From Nesterenkonia populi (lineage in GTDB: Bacteria; Actinomycetota; Actinomycetes; Actinomycetales; Micrococcaceae), in NCBI RefSeq assembly GCF_007994735.1, contig NZ_VOIL01000001.1, positions 2,232,001 to 2,296,000 of the forward strand: a stretch of DNA of 64,000 bases, read 5' to 3'. Positions 11,614 through 20,384 of the stretch are shown in pieces (position 1 is the stretch's first letter; each line of letters begins with the position of its first letter). The position numbers and the translations under genes are program-made. Under the pieces are notes generated by a model. The model searched no databases and was not told the origin of the DNA. It saw only the letters and a list, made by a program, of their open reading frames with translations.

Positions 11614-11988
11614 TCAGTGGGTGCCGTGAGCGGGCTGCCGCTCTTCGGCGCCCGCGGTCTGGTCCGGCTGCGCGGGGCCCTGGTGGCGGCGCGGGTCCTC
11701 GCCCTTCCTCAGGACAGCCTCAGCGTCCATCTCCACGCCGTAGCCCATCTTCTTCAGCACCACGCCGCCGATGATGGCCAGCGGCAGGATGGCGATGCCC
11801 ACGTAGATGAGGATCTCGTTGGCGATGATCATCCCGACGCCGATGAGCAGCGATCCGAGGATGACGCCGAGGCAGAGAGTCCAGGCCGCAGGGGTGGAGC
11901 CGTGGCCGATGTGGTCGTGATGGATGAATTCGTCGTCGGCCTCCGGCTGCTGCTCAACATCGCGGACCTGGGTGCTGCTGGTCGCCAT
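11614..11988 (-). CDS. HGxxPAAW family small membrane protein
   Basis: Small membrane protein of unknown function that recurs inside actinobacterial trp operons. The 124 residues hold the motif HGSTPAAW near residue 29, then two hydrophobic helices at about 33-58 and 60-80, and a charged cytoplasmic tail. The ATG has a good AAGGAG Shine-Dalgarno 6 nt ahead. It lies between the Trp-associated membrane protein and trpC on the same strand. A role in tryptophan handling is suggested only by position. Confidence 0.85.
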   Translation of the reverse strand: MATSSTQVRDVEQQPEADDEFIHHDHIGHGSTPAAWTLCLGVILGSLLIGVGMIIANEILIYVGIAILPLAIIGGVVLKKMGYGVEMDAEAVLRKGEDPRRHQGPAQPDQTAGAEERQPAHGTH

Positions 11989-12016
11989 CGGGTTCTCCTT
12001 ATGCAGTGCTCTTCAG

Positions 12017-12039
12017 CGACGCCCTTCTACAGGGCGTCG
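12017..12039 (-). promoter_or_regulatory. Leader hairpin upstream of HGxxPAAW-trpCBA
   Basis: A perfect 8-bp inverted repeat with a 7-nt loop (CGACGCCC / GGGCGTCG) sits about 30 nt before the HGxxPAAW start, in the only sizeable gap (106 bp) inside the trp cluster. On the minus strand, CTGACC and CAGAAT spaced 17-18 bp could be a weak internal promoter just upstream. The hairpin could be an attenuator, a processing site or an operator; no leader peptide with tandem Trp codons was found. Confidence 0.4.
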
Positions 12040-12094
12040 AAATTGCTCGGTGCCCATTCTGCCACGGGTTGGGGCGCTCCGGTCAGCCATGAAG

Positions 12095-12691
12095 TCAGCG
12101 GGCCGAGTCAGTGGGGTCATCGCCCTGGGAGAGGCCGTCCCAGAGGTCGAACTCGTCAGGCTCCTCGCCGTCTGCCTCGCCCGGCGAGGACGAGGCGGTG
12201 CGGCTGTACTTCTTGGAGGCCTTGGCGTCCTGCCACCGGCCGACGACGGCCAGCAGCGCAGCCCCGCACAGCACCATCAGCCCCGCCCCTGCCGCGGCCG
12301 CGTAGACTGCGACGCCGAGGTCGTAGCTCTCCGCCGGCTCGGTGGTGCCGGTGGTCTCCCCCAGCGCGGCCAGCGAGGCGCCCGCGGGGTCGAGGATGAC
12401 GCCGACGATCTGGACCAGCGCCAGGACCCCGGCGCCGAGCAGGACCGCCGCGATGACGTACCGCAGCACTCTGCGAGCGATGGAGACGGCCAGCGCCCCG
12501 GCCAGGCCCACCAGGGCCATCGCGGTGACCAGGTCTGAGATCTCCGTGCCGGGAATCACCGCCTCCTGCACCGCGGAGGTCTCCCCCAGGCCCTCGGCGA
12601 GCACCCAGGTCTGAGTGGTGGCGGCGAAGAGGATGCCGCCGGCGGCCAGGGCCGCCAGGACGAGGTTCCGCCGGGTGAGGCGCTCAAGCAT
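12095..12691 (-). CDS. Trp biosynthesis-associated membrane protein
   Basis: Membrane protein of the Trp_oprn_chp family found in actinobacterial trp operons; its function is unknown. The 198 residues begin MLERLTRRN and hold four hydrophobic segments (about 10-25, 48-66, 70-92 and 120-142) followed by a charged C-terminal tail. The chosen ATG overlaps the trpE stop as ATGCTTGA (8 nt). An ATG 12 nt upstream in frame is an alternative, and neither has a strong Shine-Dalgarno. Identification rests on location and topology. Confidence 0.82.
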   Translation of the reverse strand: MLERLTRRNLVLAALAAGGILFAATTQTWVLAEGLGETSAVQEAVIPGTEISDLVTAMALVGLAGALAVSIARRVLRYVIAAVLLGAGVLALVQIVGVILDPAGASLAALGETTGTTEPAESYDLGVAVYAAAAGAGLMVLCGAALLAVVGRWQDAKASKKYSRTASSSPGEADGEEPDEFDLWDGLSQGDDPTDSAR

Positions 12692-14264
12692 AGTGATCAT
12701 CATCCTGTACGGGACGGATGCCGTCTGCGGCAAGCACTGCCCGAAGAGGGGCGGCGGCCTTGCTGACGGTCTCCAGGCGTTCGGCGTCAAAGTCGGAGTC
12801 AGCGACGATCCCGCCGCCGGACTGCACGTAGGCGGTGCCGCCGGTCAGCACCGCGGAGCGGATCGCGATGGCAGCGTCCATCCGACCGCAGAGGTCGAAG
12901 TATCCGACCACTCCCCCGTAGATCCCGCGCCGGGTGGGCTCCCACGCGTCGAGCAGCTGCAGCGCCCGCGGCTTGGGCGCCCCGGAGAGGGTTCCGGCGG
13001 GGAAGGTGGCAGCCAGCACGTCATAGGGGGTGGAGCTCTCGGCGACCCGCCCCTGGACGTGGCTGGTCAGGTGCATGACGTGGCTGAAGTGCTCGACGGC
13101 CATGAACTGCGTGACCTCCACCGTCCCGGGCTCGCAGACCTTGGCGAGGTCGTTCCGGGCCAGGTCCACCAGCATGATGTGCTCGGCCCGCTCCTTCTGG
13201 TCCGCCAGCAGGTCCTCGGCGAGCTGCTTGTCCTCTGCGGGGGTGGCGCCTCGGGGGCGCGTCCCGGCGATGGGGTGGGAGACAGCGACCCCGTCCTCCA
13301 CGGTCACCAGAGCCTCCGGGGAGGCGCCCACCACCTGGTAGGGCTCCCCGTCCGGGGTCTCGAAGCTCATCAGGTACATGTATGGGCTGGGGTTGAGGAG
13401 CCGCAGCATCCGGTAGACGCTCAGCGCATCGACGCTGGTGTCCACCTCGAACCGGCGGGAGACGACGATCTGGAAGACCTCCCCGTCGATGATGGCCTGC
13501 TTGGCCCTCTCCAAGGAGGCCATGTACTCGGACTCGTCCCAGGTGTGGCGGACCCGGCTGGTCAGCTCGGCCTCCACCGTCTCGGACCAGTTCGGCTCGG
13601 CGACGCTCAGCTCAGGGCTGACGGGACGGCTCAGCGACCCGCGCATCCGGTGCAGGCGGGCGACGGCGTCGTCGTAGGCCTGCTCGGCGCCCTCAGCTCT
13701 GCCGTCGATGTTGATGGCGTTGGCGATCAGGGTGACGGTCCCGCTGCGGTTGTCATGCACTGCGAGGTCAGCCACCAGGTTCATCGCCATCTCGGGCAGG
13801 TCCAGGCCCTCCTCCGGCGGATCCGGCAGGCGCTCCCAGTGGCGGACCACCTCCCAGCCGATGTAGCCGACCAGCCCGGAGCTCAGGTGCGGCAGGGCGG
13901 CAGCGCGGGCCCGGCCGCTGCTTCCGGTGAGGAACTGCAGGGTCTCGCGCAGCACCTCCGCGGTGGTGCCTTCGGCGGGGGTGCCGGCCGGCGGGGTCCC
14001 CTGCCAGTGCGCGGCACCGTCCTTCTCCGTCAGGGTGGCGAGGGAGCGCACGCCGATGAAGCTGTACCGGTCCCAGGCCGCGCCGGGTGCCGCAGACTCC
14101 ATCAGGAAGGTGCCGGGCCCGCGCTCGGCGGCCAGGGCCCGGTGGATGCTCAGCGGGGTGTGGCCGTCGGCGAGCACCGTCATGGTCACGGGGATCACCC
14201 GGTGCTGGGCGGCGAGCTCCAGGAACTCCTCACGGGAAGGGGTGACGACGCCGAGGCTCCTCAT
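12684..14264 (-). CDS. trpE: Anthranilate synthase component I
   Basis: Uses chorismate and ammonia from the TrpG glutaminase to make anthranilate, the first committed step of tryptophan synthesis. The 526-residue protein has the conserved chorismate-binding core: [12 protein letters not shown] near residue 260, PIAGTRPRG near 335, [12 protein letters not shown] near 365 and [14 protein letters not shown] near 430. The start overlaps the hisI stop by one base (TGATG), joining the his and trp genes. trpG, trpD and trpF are not in the window. Confidence 0.97.
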   Translation of the reverse strand: MRSLGVVTPSREEFLELAAQHRVIPVTMTVLADGHTPLSIHRALAAERGPGTFLMESAAPGAAWDRYSFIGVRSLATLTEKDGAAHWQGTPPAGTPAEGTTAEVLRETLQFLTGSSGRARAAALPHLSSGLVGYIGWEVVRHWERLPDPPEEGLDLPEMAMNLVADLAVHDNRSGTVTLIANAINIDGRAEGAEQAYDDAVARLHRMRGSLSRPVSPELSVAEPNWSETVEAELTSRVRHTWDESEYMASLERAKQAIIDGEVFQIVVSRRFEVDTSVDALSVYRMLRLLNPSPYMYLMSFETPDGEPYQVVGASPEALVTVEDGVAVSHPIAGTRPRGATPAEDKQLAEDLLADQKERAEHIMLVDLARNDLAKVCEPGTVEVTQFMAVEHFSHVMHLTSHVQGRVAESSTPYDVLAATFPAGTLSGAPKPRALQLLDAWEPTRRGIYGGVVGYFDLCGRMDAAIAIRSAVLTGGTAYVQSGGGIVADSDFDAERLETVSKAAAPLRAVLAADGIRPVQDDDHYA

Positions 14265-14662
14265 CAGGCGGCCTCCTCAGGACTGTCCGACGCCTCGGCC
14301 CGGCCCAGCGGCAGCTCCCGGCCGGTGAAGCAGGTGGCCTCCCCGGTGTGGCAGGCGGGGCCGGTCTGATCCACCAGCAGCAGGACTGCGTCGCCGTCGC
14401 AGTCGAGGCTGACGGAGCGGACCCGCTGGATGTGCCCGGAGGTCTCCCCCTTGACCCAGATCTTCCCGCGGGAGCGGGAGTAGTAGGTGCCTCGACGGGT
14501 GGTGAGAGTGGCGGCCAGGGCCTCCTCGTTCATCCAGGCGAGCATCAGCACCGCACCGGTCTCAGCATCCTGCGCGACGGCGGGCACAAGCCCCGCCGCG
14601 TTGAGGGTGAGACTCTCGGCGATCTCAGAGGGAAGGGTCGTCTCGGTCATCAGGCCTGTCAC
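14264..14662 (-). CDS. hisI: Phosphoribosyl-AMP cyclohydrolase
   Basis: Opens the adenine ring of phosphoribosyl-AMP in step three of histidine synthesis. The 132-residue monofunctional HisI has the active-site run [19 protein letters not shown] near residue 62, the metal-binding DCDGDA near 90 and the second metal site with [12 protein letters not shown] near 102. A GTG start overlaps the hisF stop by 4 nt; an ATG four codons later is an alternative. In this organism HisE is a separate gene, as usual in actinobacteria. Confidence 0.96.
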   Translation of the reverse strand: MTGLMTETTLPSEIAESLTLNAAGLVPAVAQDAETGAVLMLAWMNEEALAATLTTRRGTYYSRSRGKIWVKGETSGHIQRVRSVSLDCDGDAVLLLVDQTGPACHTGEATCFTGRELPLGRAEASDSPEEAA

Positions 14663-15423
14663 CTTACCGGGTGGCCTGCCGCACGGATGGCCTCCTTCAC
14701 CCGGGCGATCATGTCGGCCGGGCCGAAGTGGAAGACGGAGGCGGCCAGCACAGCGTCGGCGCCGGCGTCGATGGCTGCCGGAAAGTGCTCAGGCCTGCCG
14801 GCCCCTCCGGACGCGATCAGCGGAACGTGGGTGAGGGCGCGGACCGCGGAGATCATCTCAGTGTCGAAGCCGTCCTGGGTGCCGTCTGCGTCGATGGAGT
14901 TCAGCAGGATCTCCCCGACTCCGCGCTGGGATGCCTCCTGGGCCCAGTCGAGCGCGTCGATGCCGGTGCCCCTGCGTCCGCCGTGGGTGGTGACCTCGTA
15001 CCCGGACTCGGTGGCGCCGGTGCGCTTGGCGTCCAAGGAGAGGACGAGCACCTGATTGCCGAACCGGGCGACAATCTCGTTGATCACCGCAGGACGGGAG
15101 ACGGCGGCGGTGTTGATGGAGGCCTTGTCCGCCCCGGACTTCAGCAGCCGGTCCACGTCCTCCGTGCTGCGCACCCCGCCGCCGACGGTCAGCGGGATGA
15201 ACACCTCGGAGGCGGTCTGGGTGACGACGTCATAGGTGGTCTGGCGGTCGTCGCTGGAGGCGGTGACGTCCAGGAAGGTCAGCTCGTCGGCGCCGGCGTC
15301 GTTGTACCGGTGAGCCAGCTCGACGGGGTCGCCGGCCTCACGGAGGTTCTCAAAGTTCACGCCCTTGACCACCCGGCCGGCATCGACGTCGAGGCAGGGG
15401 ATGACCCGTACTGCTAGCGACAT
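14659..15423 (-). CDS. hisF: Imidazole glycerol phosphate synthase subunit HisF
   Basis: Cyclase half of imidazole glycerol phosphate synthase; uses ammonia from HisH to make imidazole glycerol phosphate and AICAR. The 254-residue barrel begins [21 protein letters not shown], with the catalytic Asp of PCLDVD near residue 11, the second Asp of the family in [13 protein letters not shown] near 130, and both phosphate-binding halves (LTVGGGV and IASGGAG). hisH and hisA/priA are not nearby. Confidence 0.97.
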   Translation of the reverse strand: MSLAVRVIPCLDVDAGRVVKGVNFENLREAGDPVELAHRYNDAGADELTFLDVTASSDDRQTTYDVVTQTASEVFIPLTVGGGVRSTEDVDRLLKSGADKASINTAAVSRPAVINEIVARFGNQVLVLSLDAKRTGATESGYEVTTHGGRRGTGIDALDWAQEASQRGVGEILLNSIDADGTQDGFDTEMISAVRALTHVPLIASGGAGRPEHFPAAIDAGADAVLAASVFHFGPADMIARVKEAIRAAGHPVR

Positions 15424-15435
15424 CTCAGGCTCCTC

Positions 15436-16302
15436 TCACACGCGGCAGGCGTGGATGGTGGTGACCAGGATGGCGCGGGCGCCGAGATCATAGAGCTCGT
15501 CCATCAGCTGGTTGGTCTGCTTGGCCGGCACCATGGAGCGCACGGCCACCCAGTTCTCGTCCGCCAGGGGCGAGATGGTGGGCGACTCCAGGCCGGGCGT
15601 GATCCGGGACGCGGCCTCGAGGTGCTCACGCCGGATGTCGTAGTCCATCATCACGTACTGGCGGGCGGTGAGGACGCCCTTGATGCGGCGAATGAGCCGG
15701 TCCGCGCCGTTTCGGTCCCCGACGGCGGTGCGCTCCCCGGAGGCGGAGATCAGAATGGCCTCGGACTCCAGGATGGTCTCGCCGAAGGTCTCCATGCCGG
15801 CGGCCTTGAGAGTGTTGCCGGTCTCGACGACATCGGCGATGGCGTCGGCGACGCCGAGGCTGACCGCGGACTCCACCGCCCCGTCGAGGTGAACCACGTC
15901 GACGTCGTCGATCCCCTTCTCCTCCAGCCAGGAGGAGAGCAGCCCGTCATAGGTGGTGGCGACCCGCCTGCCGGTCAGCTGCTCAGCGGAGACGAACTCG
16001 CCCTCCGGAGCGGCGAGGCGGAACGATGCCCGGCCGAAGCCCAGCCCCATGGCCTCTTCAGCCCCATGGCCCACTCGCGCATCGGCGAAGAGGTCCCGGC
16101 CGGTCAGGCCGAGATCGATGATCCCCTGGCCGACGAACACGGCAACATCCTTGGGACGCAGGTAGAAGAACTCGACCCCGTTGGCCTCGTCGATCAGGCG
16201 CAGCTCCTTGCGGTCGCGGCGCTGAAGGTAGCCGGCCTCGGACAGCATGGACATGGCGGCTTCGGAGAGGGCGCCCTTGTTGGGCACGGCAACGCGCAGC
16301 AT
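15436..16302 (-). CDS. hisG: ATP phosphoribosyltransferase, long form
   Basis: Commits PRPP and ATP to histidine synthesis. The 288-residue protein is the long form, with the catalytic bilobed domain (MLRVAVPNKGALSE at the N terminus, GLTGRDLF near residue 67, PRPP loop ESEAILISAS near 180) and a C-terminal ACT-like regulatory domain of about 75 residues that binds histidine for feedback inhibition. It lies 32 bp after hisE and 12 bp before hisF. Confidence 0.96.
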   Translation of the reverse strand: MLRVAVPNKGALSEAAMSMLSEAGYLQRRDRKELRLIDEANGVEFFYLRPKDVAVFVGQGIIDLGLTGRDLFADARVGHGAEEAMGLGFGRASFRLAAPEGEFVSAEQLTGRRVATTYDGLLSSWLEEKGIDDVDVVHLDGAVESAVSLGVADAIADVVETGNTLKAAGMETFGETILESEAILISASGERTAVGDRNGADRLIRRIKGVLTARQYVMMDYDIRREHLEAASRITPGLESPTISPLADENWVAVRSMVPAKQTNQLMDELYDLGARAILVTTIHACRV

Positions 16303-16334
16303 GATTCTCGAAATCTCTCGTCAGTTCTGGATGG

Positions 16335-16598
16335 TCACAGGAAGCGGTAGACGTCCGCGGGGGTCAGGCCCTTGGCGAGCATCATGACCTGCAGATGGTA
16401 GAGCAGCTGGGAGATCTCCTCAGCGGCCTCGTCCTGGGACTGGTGCTCGGCGGCCATCCACACCTCGGCGGCCTCCTCGACGACCTTCTTGCCGATCTGA
16501 TGCACCCCGGCGTCCAGGGCCGCGACGGTGCCGGATCCTTCAGGGCGCCGCTCGGCCTTGGCGGCCAGCTCGGCGAAGAGCTCGTCGAAAGTTTTCAC
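16335..16598 (-). CDS. hisE: Phosphoribosyl-ATP diphosphatase
   Basis: Hydrolyses phosphoribosyl-ATP to phosphoribosyl-AMP, step two of histidine synthesis. The 87-residue all-alpha protein has the MazG-like metal motif [13 protein letters not shown] near residue 38 and [14 protein letters not shown] near 60. It starts with GTG. It is the first his gene in this run, 29 bp after ribH. Confidence 0.95.
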   Translation of the reverse strand: MKTFDELFAELAAKAERRPEGSGTVAALDAGVHQIGKKVVEEAAEVWMAAEHQSQDEAAEEISQLLYHLQVMMLAKGLTPADVYRFL

Positions 16599-16627
16599 CA
16601 GGACAGCCTACCCTCCGCCGTCGTCGG

Positions 16628-17128
16628 CTACTTCTTCAGCCTGCTGATCTCAAGGGCAGCGGTGACTGCTGCGTGGGCGCTGGAGCGGCCGACGTCCTCC
16701 TTGGAGCCGGGCAGCCCCGCCCGGTCGACGGCCTGGGCCTCATCGTCCACGGTGAGCAGCCCGAATCCGATGGGCTTGCCGGTGGAGATCGACAGCCGGG
16801 AGAGGCCGTCGGTGGCGGCCTGGCAGACGTAGTCGAAGTGGGGGGTCTCGCCCCGGATGACGACGCCCAGGGCGATGATGACGTCGTAGTTCCTGGTCGT
16901 GTGGGCGGCGACCACGGGAAGCTCGAAGGAGCCTGCCACGCGCACCATGGTGTAGTCGTCCAGGCCGACCGCGCTGAGGTAGCGGTCCGCGCCGCCGACC
17001 AGCCCGTCCATGATGGGCTGGTGCCACTGGGCGGCGACGACGGCGACCTTCAGCTTGAGCTTCTTGGCCGCCTTCGCGATCTCCTTCAGCTCGTCGTCGT
17101 CGATCTGCGGGACTCCTGCTCCGCTCAT
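16628..17128 (-). CDS. ribH: 6,7-dimethyl-8-ribityllumazine synthase
   Basis: Condenses the ribitylamino-pyrimidine with dihydroxybutanone phosphate to form lumazine, the substrate of riboflavin synthase. The 166 residues include AGSFELPVVAAH near residue 65, the VIRGETPHFDYVC loop with the catalytic His near 98 and the GLLTVD strand near 125. The start follows the ribEBA stop by 3 bp, so the whole riboflavin set is one transcript under the upstream FMN riboswitch. Confidence 0.97.
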   Translation of the reverse strand: MSGAGVPQIDDDELKEIAKAAKKLKLKVAVVAAQWHQPIMDGLVGGADRYLSAVGLDDYTMVRVAGSFELPVVAAHTTRNYDVIIALGVVIRGETPHFDYVCQAATDGLSRLSISTGKPIGFGLLTVDDEAQAVDRAGLPGSKEDVGRSSAHAAVTAALEISRLKK

Positions 17129-17131
17129 GCT

Positions 17132-19132
17132 CTAGGCCTCCTCGGCTGTCTTCAGGGTGGTCCTCTGGGGGCTCTCATTCTGCTCGTTGAGCTGCAGGTG
17201 GTCCAGCATATGCGCCATGCGGTCCCGCTTGGTGCGCAGGTAGCGCTCGTTGTGCTCCTGGACGATCCCGGCGGAGGGGACCTGCTGGACATCGAGCCCG
17301 GTGGCCGCCAAGGCATGGACTTTGGCGGGGTTGTTGGTGAGCAGCCGCAGCCGGCGGATGCCCGCGGAGTGCAGGATGGCGGCCGCCCCGGTGAAGTCGC
17401 GCAGCTCCGCGGCCAGGCCGAGCATCTCATTGGCCTCCACCGTGTCGGCTCCCTGCTCCTGCAGCCTGTAGGCGCGCATCTTGTTCGCCAGGCCGATGCC
17501 GCGCCCCTCGTGGCCGCGCAGGTAGAGGAGGTGGCCGCCGTCGCGCTCCACCTCCTCCAGGGCAGCGGCGAGCTGGGTGCCGCAGTCGCAGCGGTGGGAG
17601 TGAAGCACGTCCCCGGTGACGCACTCGGAGTGGAGCCTGACTAGAGGGTGGTCGACGTCGGCTGCGTCAGCGGACAGCAGCATGTGCTCATGGCCGGTGG
17701 CGTGCTCGGTCCACACCTGGGCGGTGAAGATCCCGAAGTCGGTGGGCAGAGTGACCTGCGGACCGGCGCTGACCAGCCCGGCGGCCTCCTCCGCGGGCGC
17801 GTCCCAGGCTGCGGCGTGCAGCTCCCGCACCGCATGCGGGGAGGCGGCTCCGCCCCGGTACTCGATGAGGTCGGCGATGCTGATCAGCGCCAGGCCGTGC
17901 TGATCGGCGAACCCTCGGAGCGCGGGCAGGCGCATCATCGTGCCGTCGTCGTGGACCAGCTCGGCGATCAGGCCGACCTCGGCGTGCCCGGAGAGCCTGC
18001 AGAGGTCAACCGCGGCCTCGGTGTGCCCGTCCCGGCCGAGGACCCCGTCAGCATGGGCGATCAGCGGGAACATGTGTCCCGGGCGGGTGAGGTCCCCGGC
18101 GCCGGTCTGCGGGCTGGCGAGGACGCGGGCGGTGATGGCGCGGTCCTCGGCGCTGATGCCTGTGGAGGTGACCGCTGCGGCGTCGCAGCTGACCGTGTAG
18201 GCGGTGCCCTTGGGGTCCTTGTTCTCCGCAACCATCGGCGGCAGGCCCAGGTGGCGGGCGCGCTCGGCGGTCATGGGGGCGCAGAGCACCCCGGAGGTGT
18301 GCCGGACGGTGAAGCCGAGCAGCTCCGGCGTGGCCGCCTCGGCCGGGAGGATGAGGTCGCCCTCGTTCTCCCGGTCGGCGTCGTCGACCACCACCACGGG
18401 ACGACCCGCGGAGAGCTGGTTCAGCGCCACCTCCACCGGGTCGAGGATCGGACCGGGCGTGTCCGGCTGCTGCACAGTGGGCAGGCCGTCCGGGTGAAGC
18501 GGGGGCTGCCCGCCAGGAACCACGCCGTCGAAGGCGAGCATCCGCCGGACGTACTTGGCGAGGACATCCGCTTCGATGTTGACGTTGCCCCCGATCTCCA
18601 GCAGGCCCAGGGTGGTCTCCGCCAGGGTGGCGGGAATCAGGCCCACCTCGAACCACGAGCCTGTGCCGTCGTCGTCGCGGCCGACGGCTGTCACGGTCAG
18701 GGAGACTCCGTCGATGGCGACGGAGCCCTTCTCGGCGAGGTAGGGGGCGAGGTCGGCAGGAACGGCGAACCGGTGGCGGCCATCGTTGGCGTCACGCTCG
18801 GTGAGGGTGCCGATGCCGTCGACATGGCCCTGGACGACGTGACCGTCCAGCCGGGCCTCCGCGGGCAGGCAGCGTTCCAGGTTGACCCGGTCGCCCAGGC
18901 CCGACTCTCCGAAGGCGGAGCGCTTCAGCGTCTCTGGGATGAGCTCGACGGTGAGGGTCTCGCCGTCGATGTCCACCGCGGAGACGCACACCCCGTTGAC
19001 GGCGATGGAGCCGCCGAGGGGCAGGTCGGCGAGGTGCCCTGGGGCTTCGATGGTGAGGCGCTCGACGCCTTTGGCCGGATCGGGTGTCCGCTCGAGGACG
19101 GTGCCGAGGCCGGTGATGATCCCGGTGAACAA
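17132..19132 (-). CDS. ribEBA: Trifunctional riboflavin protein: RibE + RibB + RibA fusion
   Basis: One 666-residue open frame carries three enzymes. Residues about 1-205 are riboflavin synthase alpha (MFTGIITGLGTV and the second lumazine-binding repeat GHVDGIGTLTE). Residues about 230-430 are DHBP synthase RibB (DRENEGDLI, VRHTSGVLCAPM, RDGHTEAAVDL). Residues about 460-655 are GTP cyclohydrolase II RibA, with zinc cysteines in SECVTGDVLHSHRCDCG and the GRGIGLANKM loop. All key motifs are intact, so all three activities look plausible. RibBA fusions are common; adding RibE at the N terminus is unusual to my knowledge. The start is TTG directly after the ribD stop. Confidence 0.93.
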   Translation of the reverse strand: MFTGIITGLGTVLERTPDPAKGVERLTIEAPGHLADLPLGGSIAVNGVCVSAVDIDGETLTVELIPETLKRSAFGESGLGDRVNLERCLPAEARLDGHVVQGHVDGIGTLTERDANDGRHRFAVPADLAPYLAEKGSVAIDGVSLTVTAVGRDDDGTGSWFEVGLIPATLAETTLGLLEIGGNVNIEADVLAKYVRRMLAFDGVVPGGQPPLHPDGLPTVQQPDTPGPILDPVEVALNQLSAGRPVVVVDDADRENEGDLILPAEAATPELLGFTVRHTSGVLCAPMTAERARHLGLPPMVAENKDPKGTAYTVSCDAAAVTSTGISAEDRAITARVLASPQTGAGDLTRPGHMFPLIAHADGVLGRDGHTEAAVDLCRLSGHAEVGLIAELVHDDGTMMRLPALRGFADQHGLALISIADLIEYRGGAASPHAVRELHAAAWDAPAEEAAGLVSAGPQVTLPTDFGIFTAQVWTEHATGHEHMLLSADAADVDHPLVRLHSECVTGDVLHSHRCDCGTQLAAALEEVERDGGHLLYLRGHEGRGIGLANKMRAYRLQEQGADTVEANEMLGLAAELRDFTGAAAILHSAGIRRLRLLTNNPAKVHALAATGLDVQQVPSAGIVQEHNERYLRTKRDRMAHMLDHLQLNEQNESPQRTTLKTAEEA

Positions 19133-20224
19133 CTACTGGGCTCCCTTCGGGGCGAGGTGGAGGCAGACATCTTCCCCCATGAGGGTGACGGGGCCGCCGT
19201 CGGCAGGGTCGAGGGCGTAGCGGGGTGCGTGCGCCAGAGTCTCAACACCGATGCTTCCGAGCGTGTTCCGGGCAGCGCCGTCCTGGCCGGCGCCGATGAG
19301 GGTGGGGGCGATGTAGGCGAAGATCTCGTCGACCAGGTCGGCGGCGAAGAATGCCGAGAGCACGCTCTGTCCGCCTTCGACGAGCACGTGTCGGACGGGG
19401 TAGCCGCCGTGCTCCGTCGAAGCGAGGGTCCGCAGCGCCTCGAGAGGGTCCCGGGTGCGCAGCTGCATCCAGCCCTCTCCCTCGGGCCGGCCTTGGGCGA
19501 GCTTCGCCTCCGCGGGGAGGGCGCGGTGCCCCATGACGCACCGCAGGGGCTGGCTCTCGGTGAGCTCCCCTTCGGGGGTGCGGGCGGTGAGCCGCGGGTT
19601 GTCGACCTCGGCAGTGTTGGTGCCGACGAGGATCGCGTCGATGCGCTGGCGAATGGTGTGGGTGTGGGCCCGGGACTCGGGTCCGGTGATCCATTGGCTG
19701 GTGCCGTCGGCGGCGGCGATGCGCGCATCGAGGGACTGGGCGAGGTGGACTGTGACGAAGGGCCGGCCCTGGGCTTGGGCTTGGTTCCACCGGTGGTTGA
19801 GGGCTTCGGCCTGCTCGGAGAGCACCCCGGGGACGACATCTACCCCTGCCTGGGCGAGCATGGCCGCTCCCCCGGTGTTGGCGGTGGGGTCCTGCGCCCC
19901 GTAGACGAGCCGGCTGATGCCGGCTTCACCGATGAGGTCGCAGCAGGCCGGGGTGCGGCCCTGGGTGCGGCAGGGCTCAAGCGTGCTGTAGAGGGTGGTG
20001 CCGGCGAAGTCGGCGACGCCGTGCTGCTGGGCGCGGGCGATGCAGTCGCGTTCGGCATGGAGGCTGCCGGCTCCTCGGTGATGCCCGACGGCGAGGACGG
20101 CGCCGTTCTGGTCGGTGAGGACAGCGCCGACGAGGGGGTTTGCTCCGCGGGGGCCCTGCAGTGCGGCATCGAGAGCATGCCGCATGAGGGGGGCGTGAGC
20201 CTGCTGGTGGGGGGCGGTGCCCAA
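19133..20224 (-). CDS. ribD: Bifunctional riboflavin deaminase/reductase RibD
   Basis: Deaminates and then reduces the pyrimidine intermediate after GTP cyclohydrolase II. The deaminase zinc site is GSLHAERDC plus the PCRTQGRTPACC run; the C-terminal reductase domain starts near VTVHLAQSLDARIAA and has HVLVEGGQSVLSAF. I choose the TTG start (363 residues): an AAGGAG Shine-Dalgarno lies 10 nt ahead, and the longer in-frame reading would run into the FMN aptamer. An ATG 13 codons later is a less likely alternative. The stop touches the TTG of the fusion gene. Confidence 0.9.
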   Translation of the reverse strand: MGTAPHQQAHAPLMRHALDAALQGPRGANPLVGAVLTDQNGAVLAVGHHRGAGSLHAERDCIARAQQHGVADFAGTTLYSTLEPCRTQGRTPACCDLIGEAGISRLVYGAQDPTANTGGAAMLAQAGVDVVPGVLSEQAEALNHRWNQAQAQGRPFVTVHLAQSLDARIAAADGTSQWITGPESRAHTHTIRQRIDAILVGTNTAEVDNPRLTARTPEGELTESQPLRCVMGHRALPAEAKLAQGRPEGEGWMQLRTRDPLEALRTLASTEHGGYPVRHVLVEGGQSVLSAFFAADLVDEIFAYIAPTLIGAGQDGAARNTLGSIGVETLAHAPRYALDPADGGPVTLMGEDVCLHLAPKGAQ

Positions 20225-20242
20225 TTGCGCGCGTCTCCTTCT

Positions 20243-20359
20243 GTGCTGCTCCCATCCAGACTGTGACTGTCGGTGCTGGAGTTCCACCAGCTCAGCCTCC
20301 TGCTCAGGAGGGTCGCGGACTGTGACCGCCGGTTCGGACTTTCACCGATCCCGTAGCAC
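20243..20359 (-). ncRNA. FMN riboswitch (RFN element)
   Basis: On the minus strand the leader contains the RFN core in order: GGGATCGGTGAAAGTCCG, AACCGGCGGTCACAGTCCGC, a variable GC-rich hairpin, GGTGGAACTCC, GCACCGACAGTCACAGTC and TGGATGGGAG. P1 can form from GTGCT and AGCAC at the two ends. The 3' side of P1 stops about 2 nt before the ribD AAGGAG ribosome site, which suggests control by sequestering the start region when FMN binds. It should govern ribD, ribEBA and ribH, and perhaps read-through into hisE. Confidence 0.95.
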
Positions 20360-20384
20360 GTTCGAGCTATCCTGCCACAGACGC

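Noticed and set aside
15436..16302. Short HisG needing a HisZ partner
   Set aside because: The 288-residue length and C-terminal regulatory domain show the long, self-sufficient form.
17648..20266. An 872-codon open frame on the plus strand
   Set aside because: Antisense to the riboflavin genes and crossing the FMN aptamer; composition typical of a shadow frame.
20225..20287. Longer RibD N terminus
   Set aside because: These codons lie in the FMN aptamer and ribosome site; the extension has no similarity to RibD.
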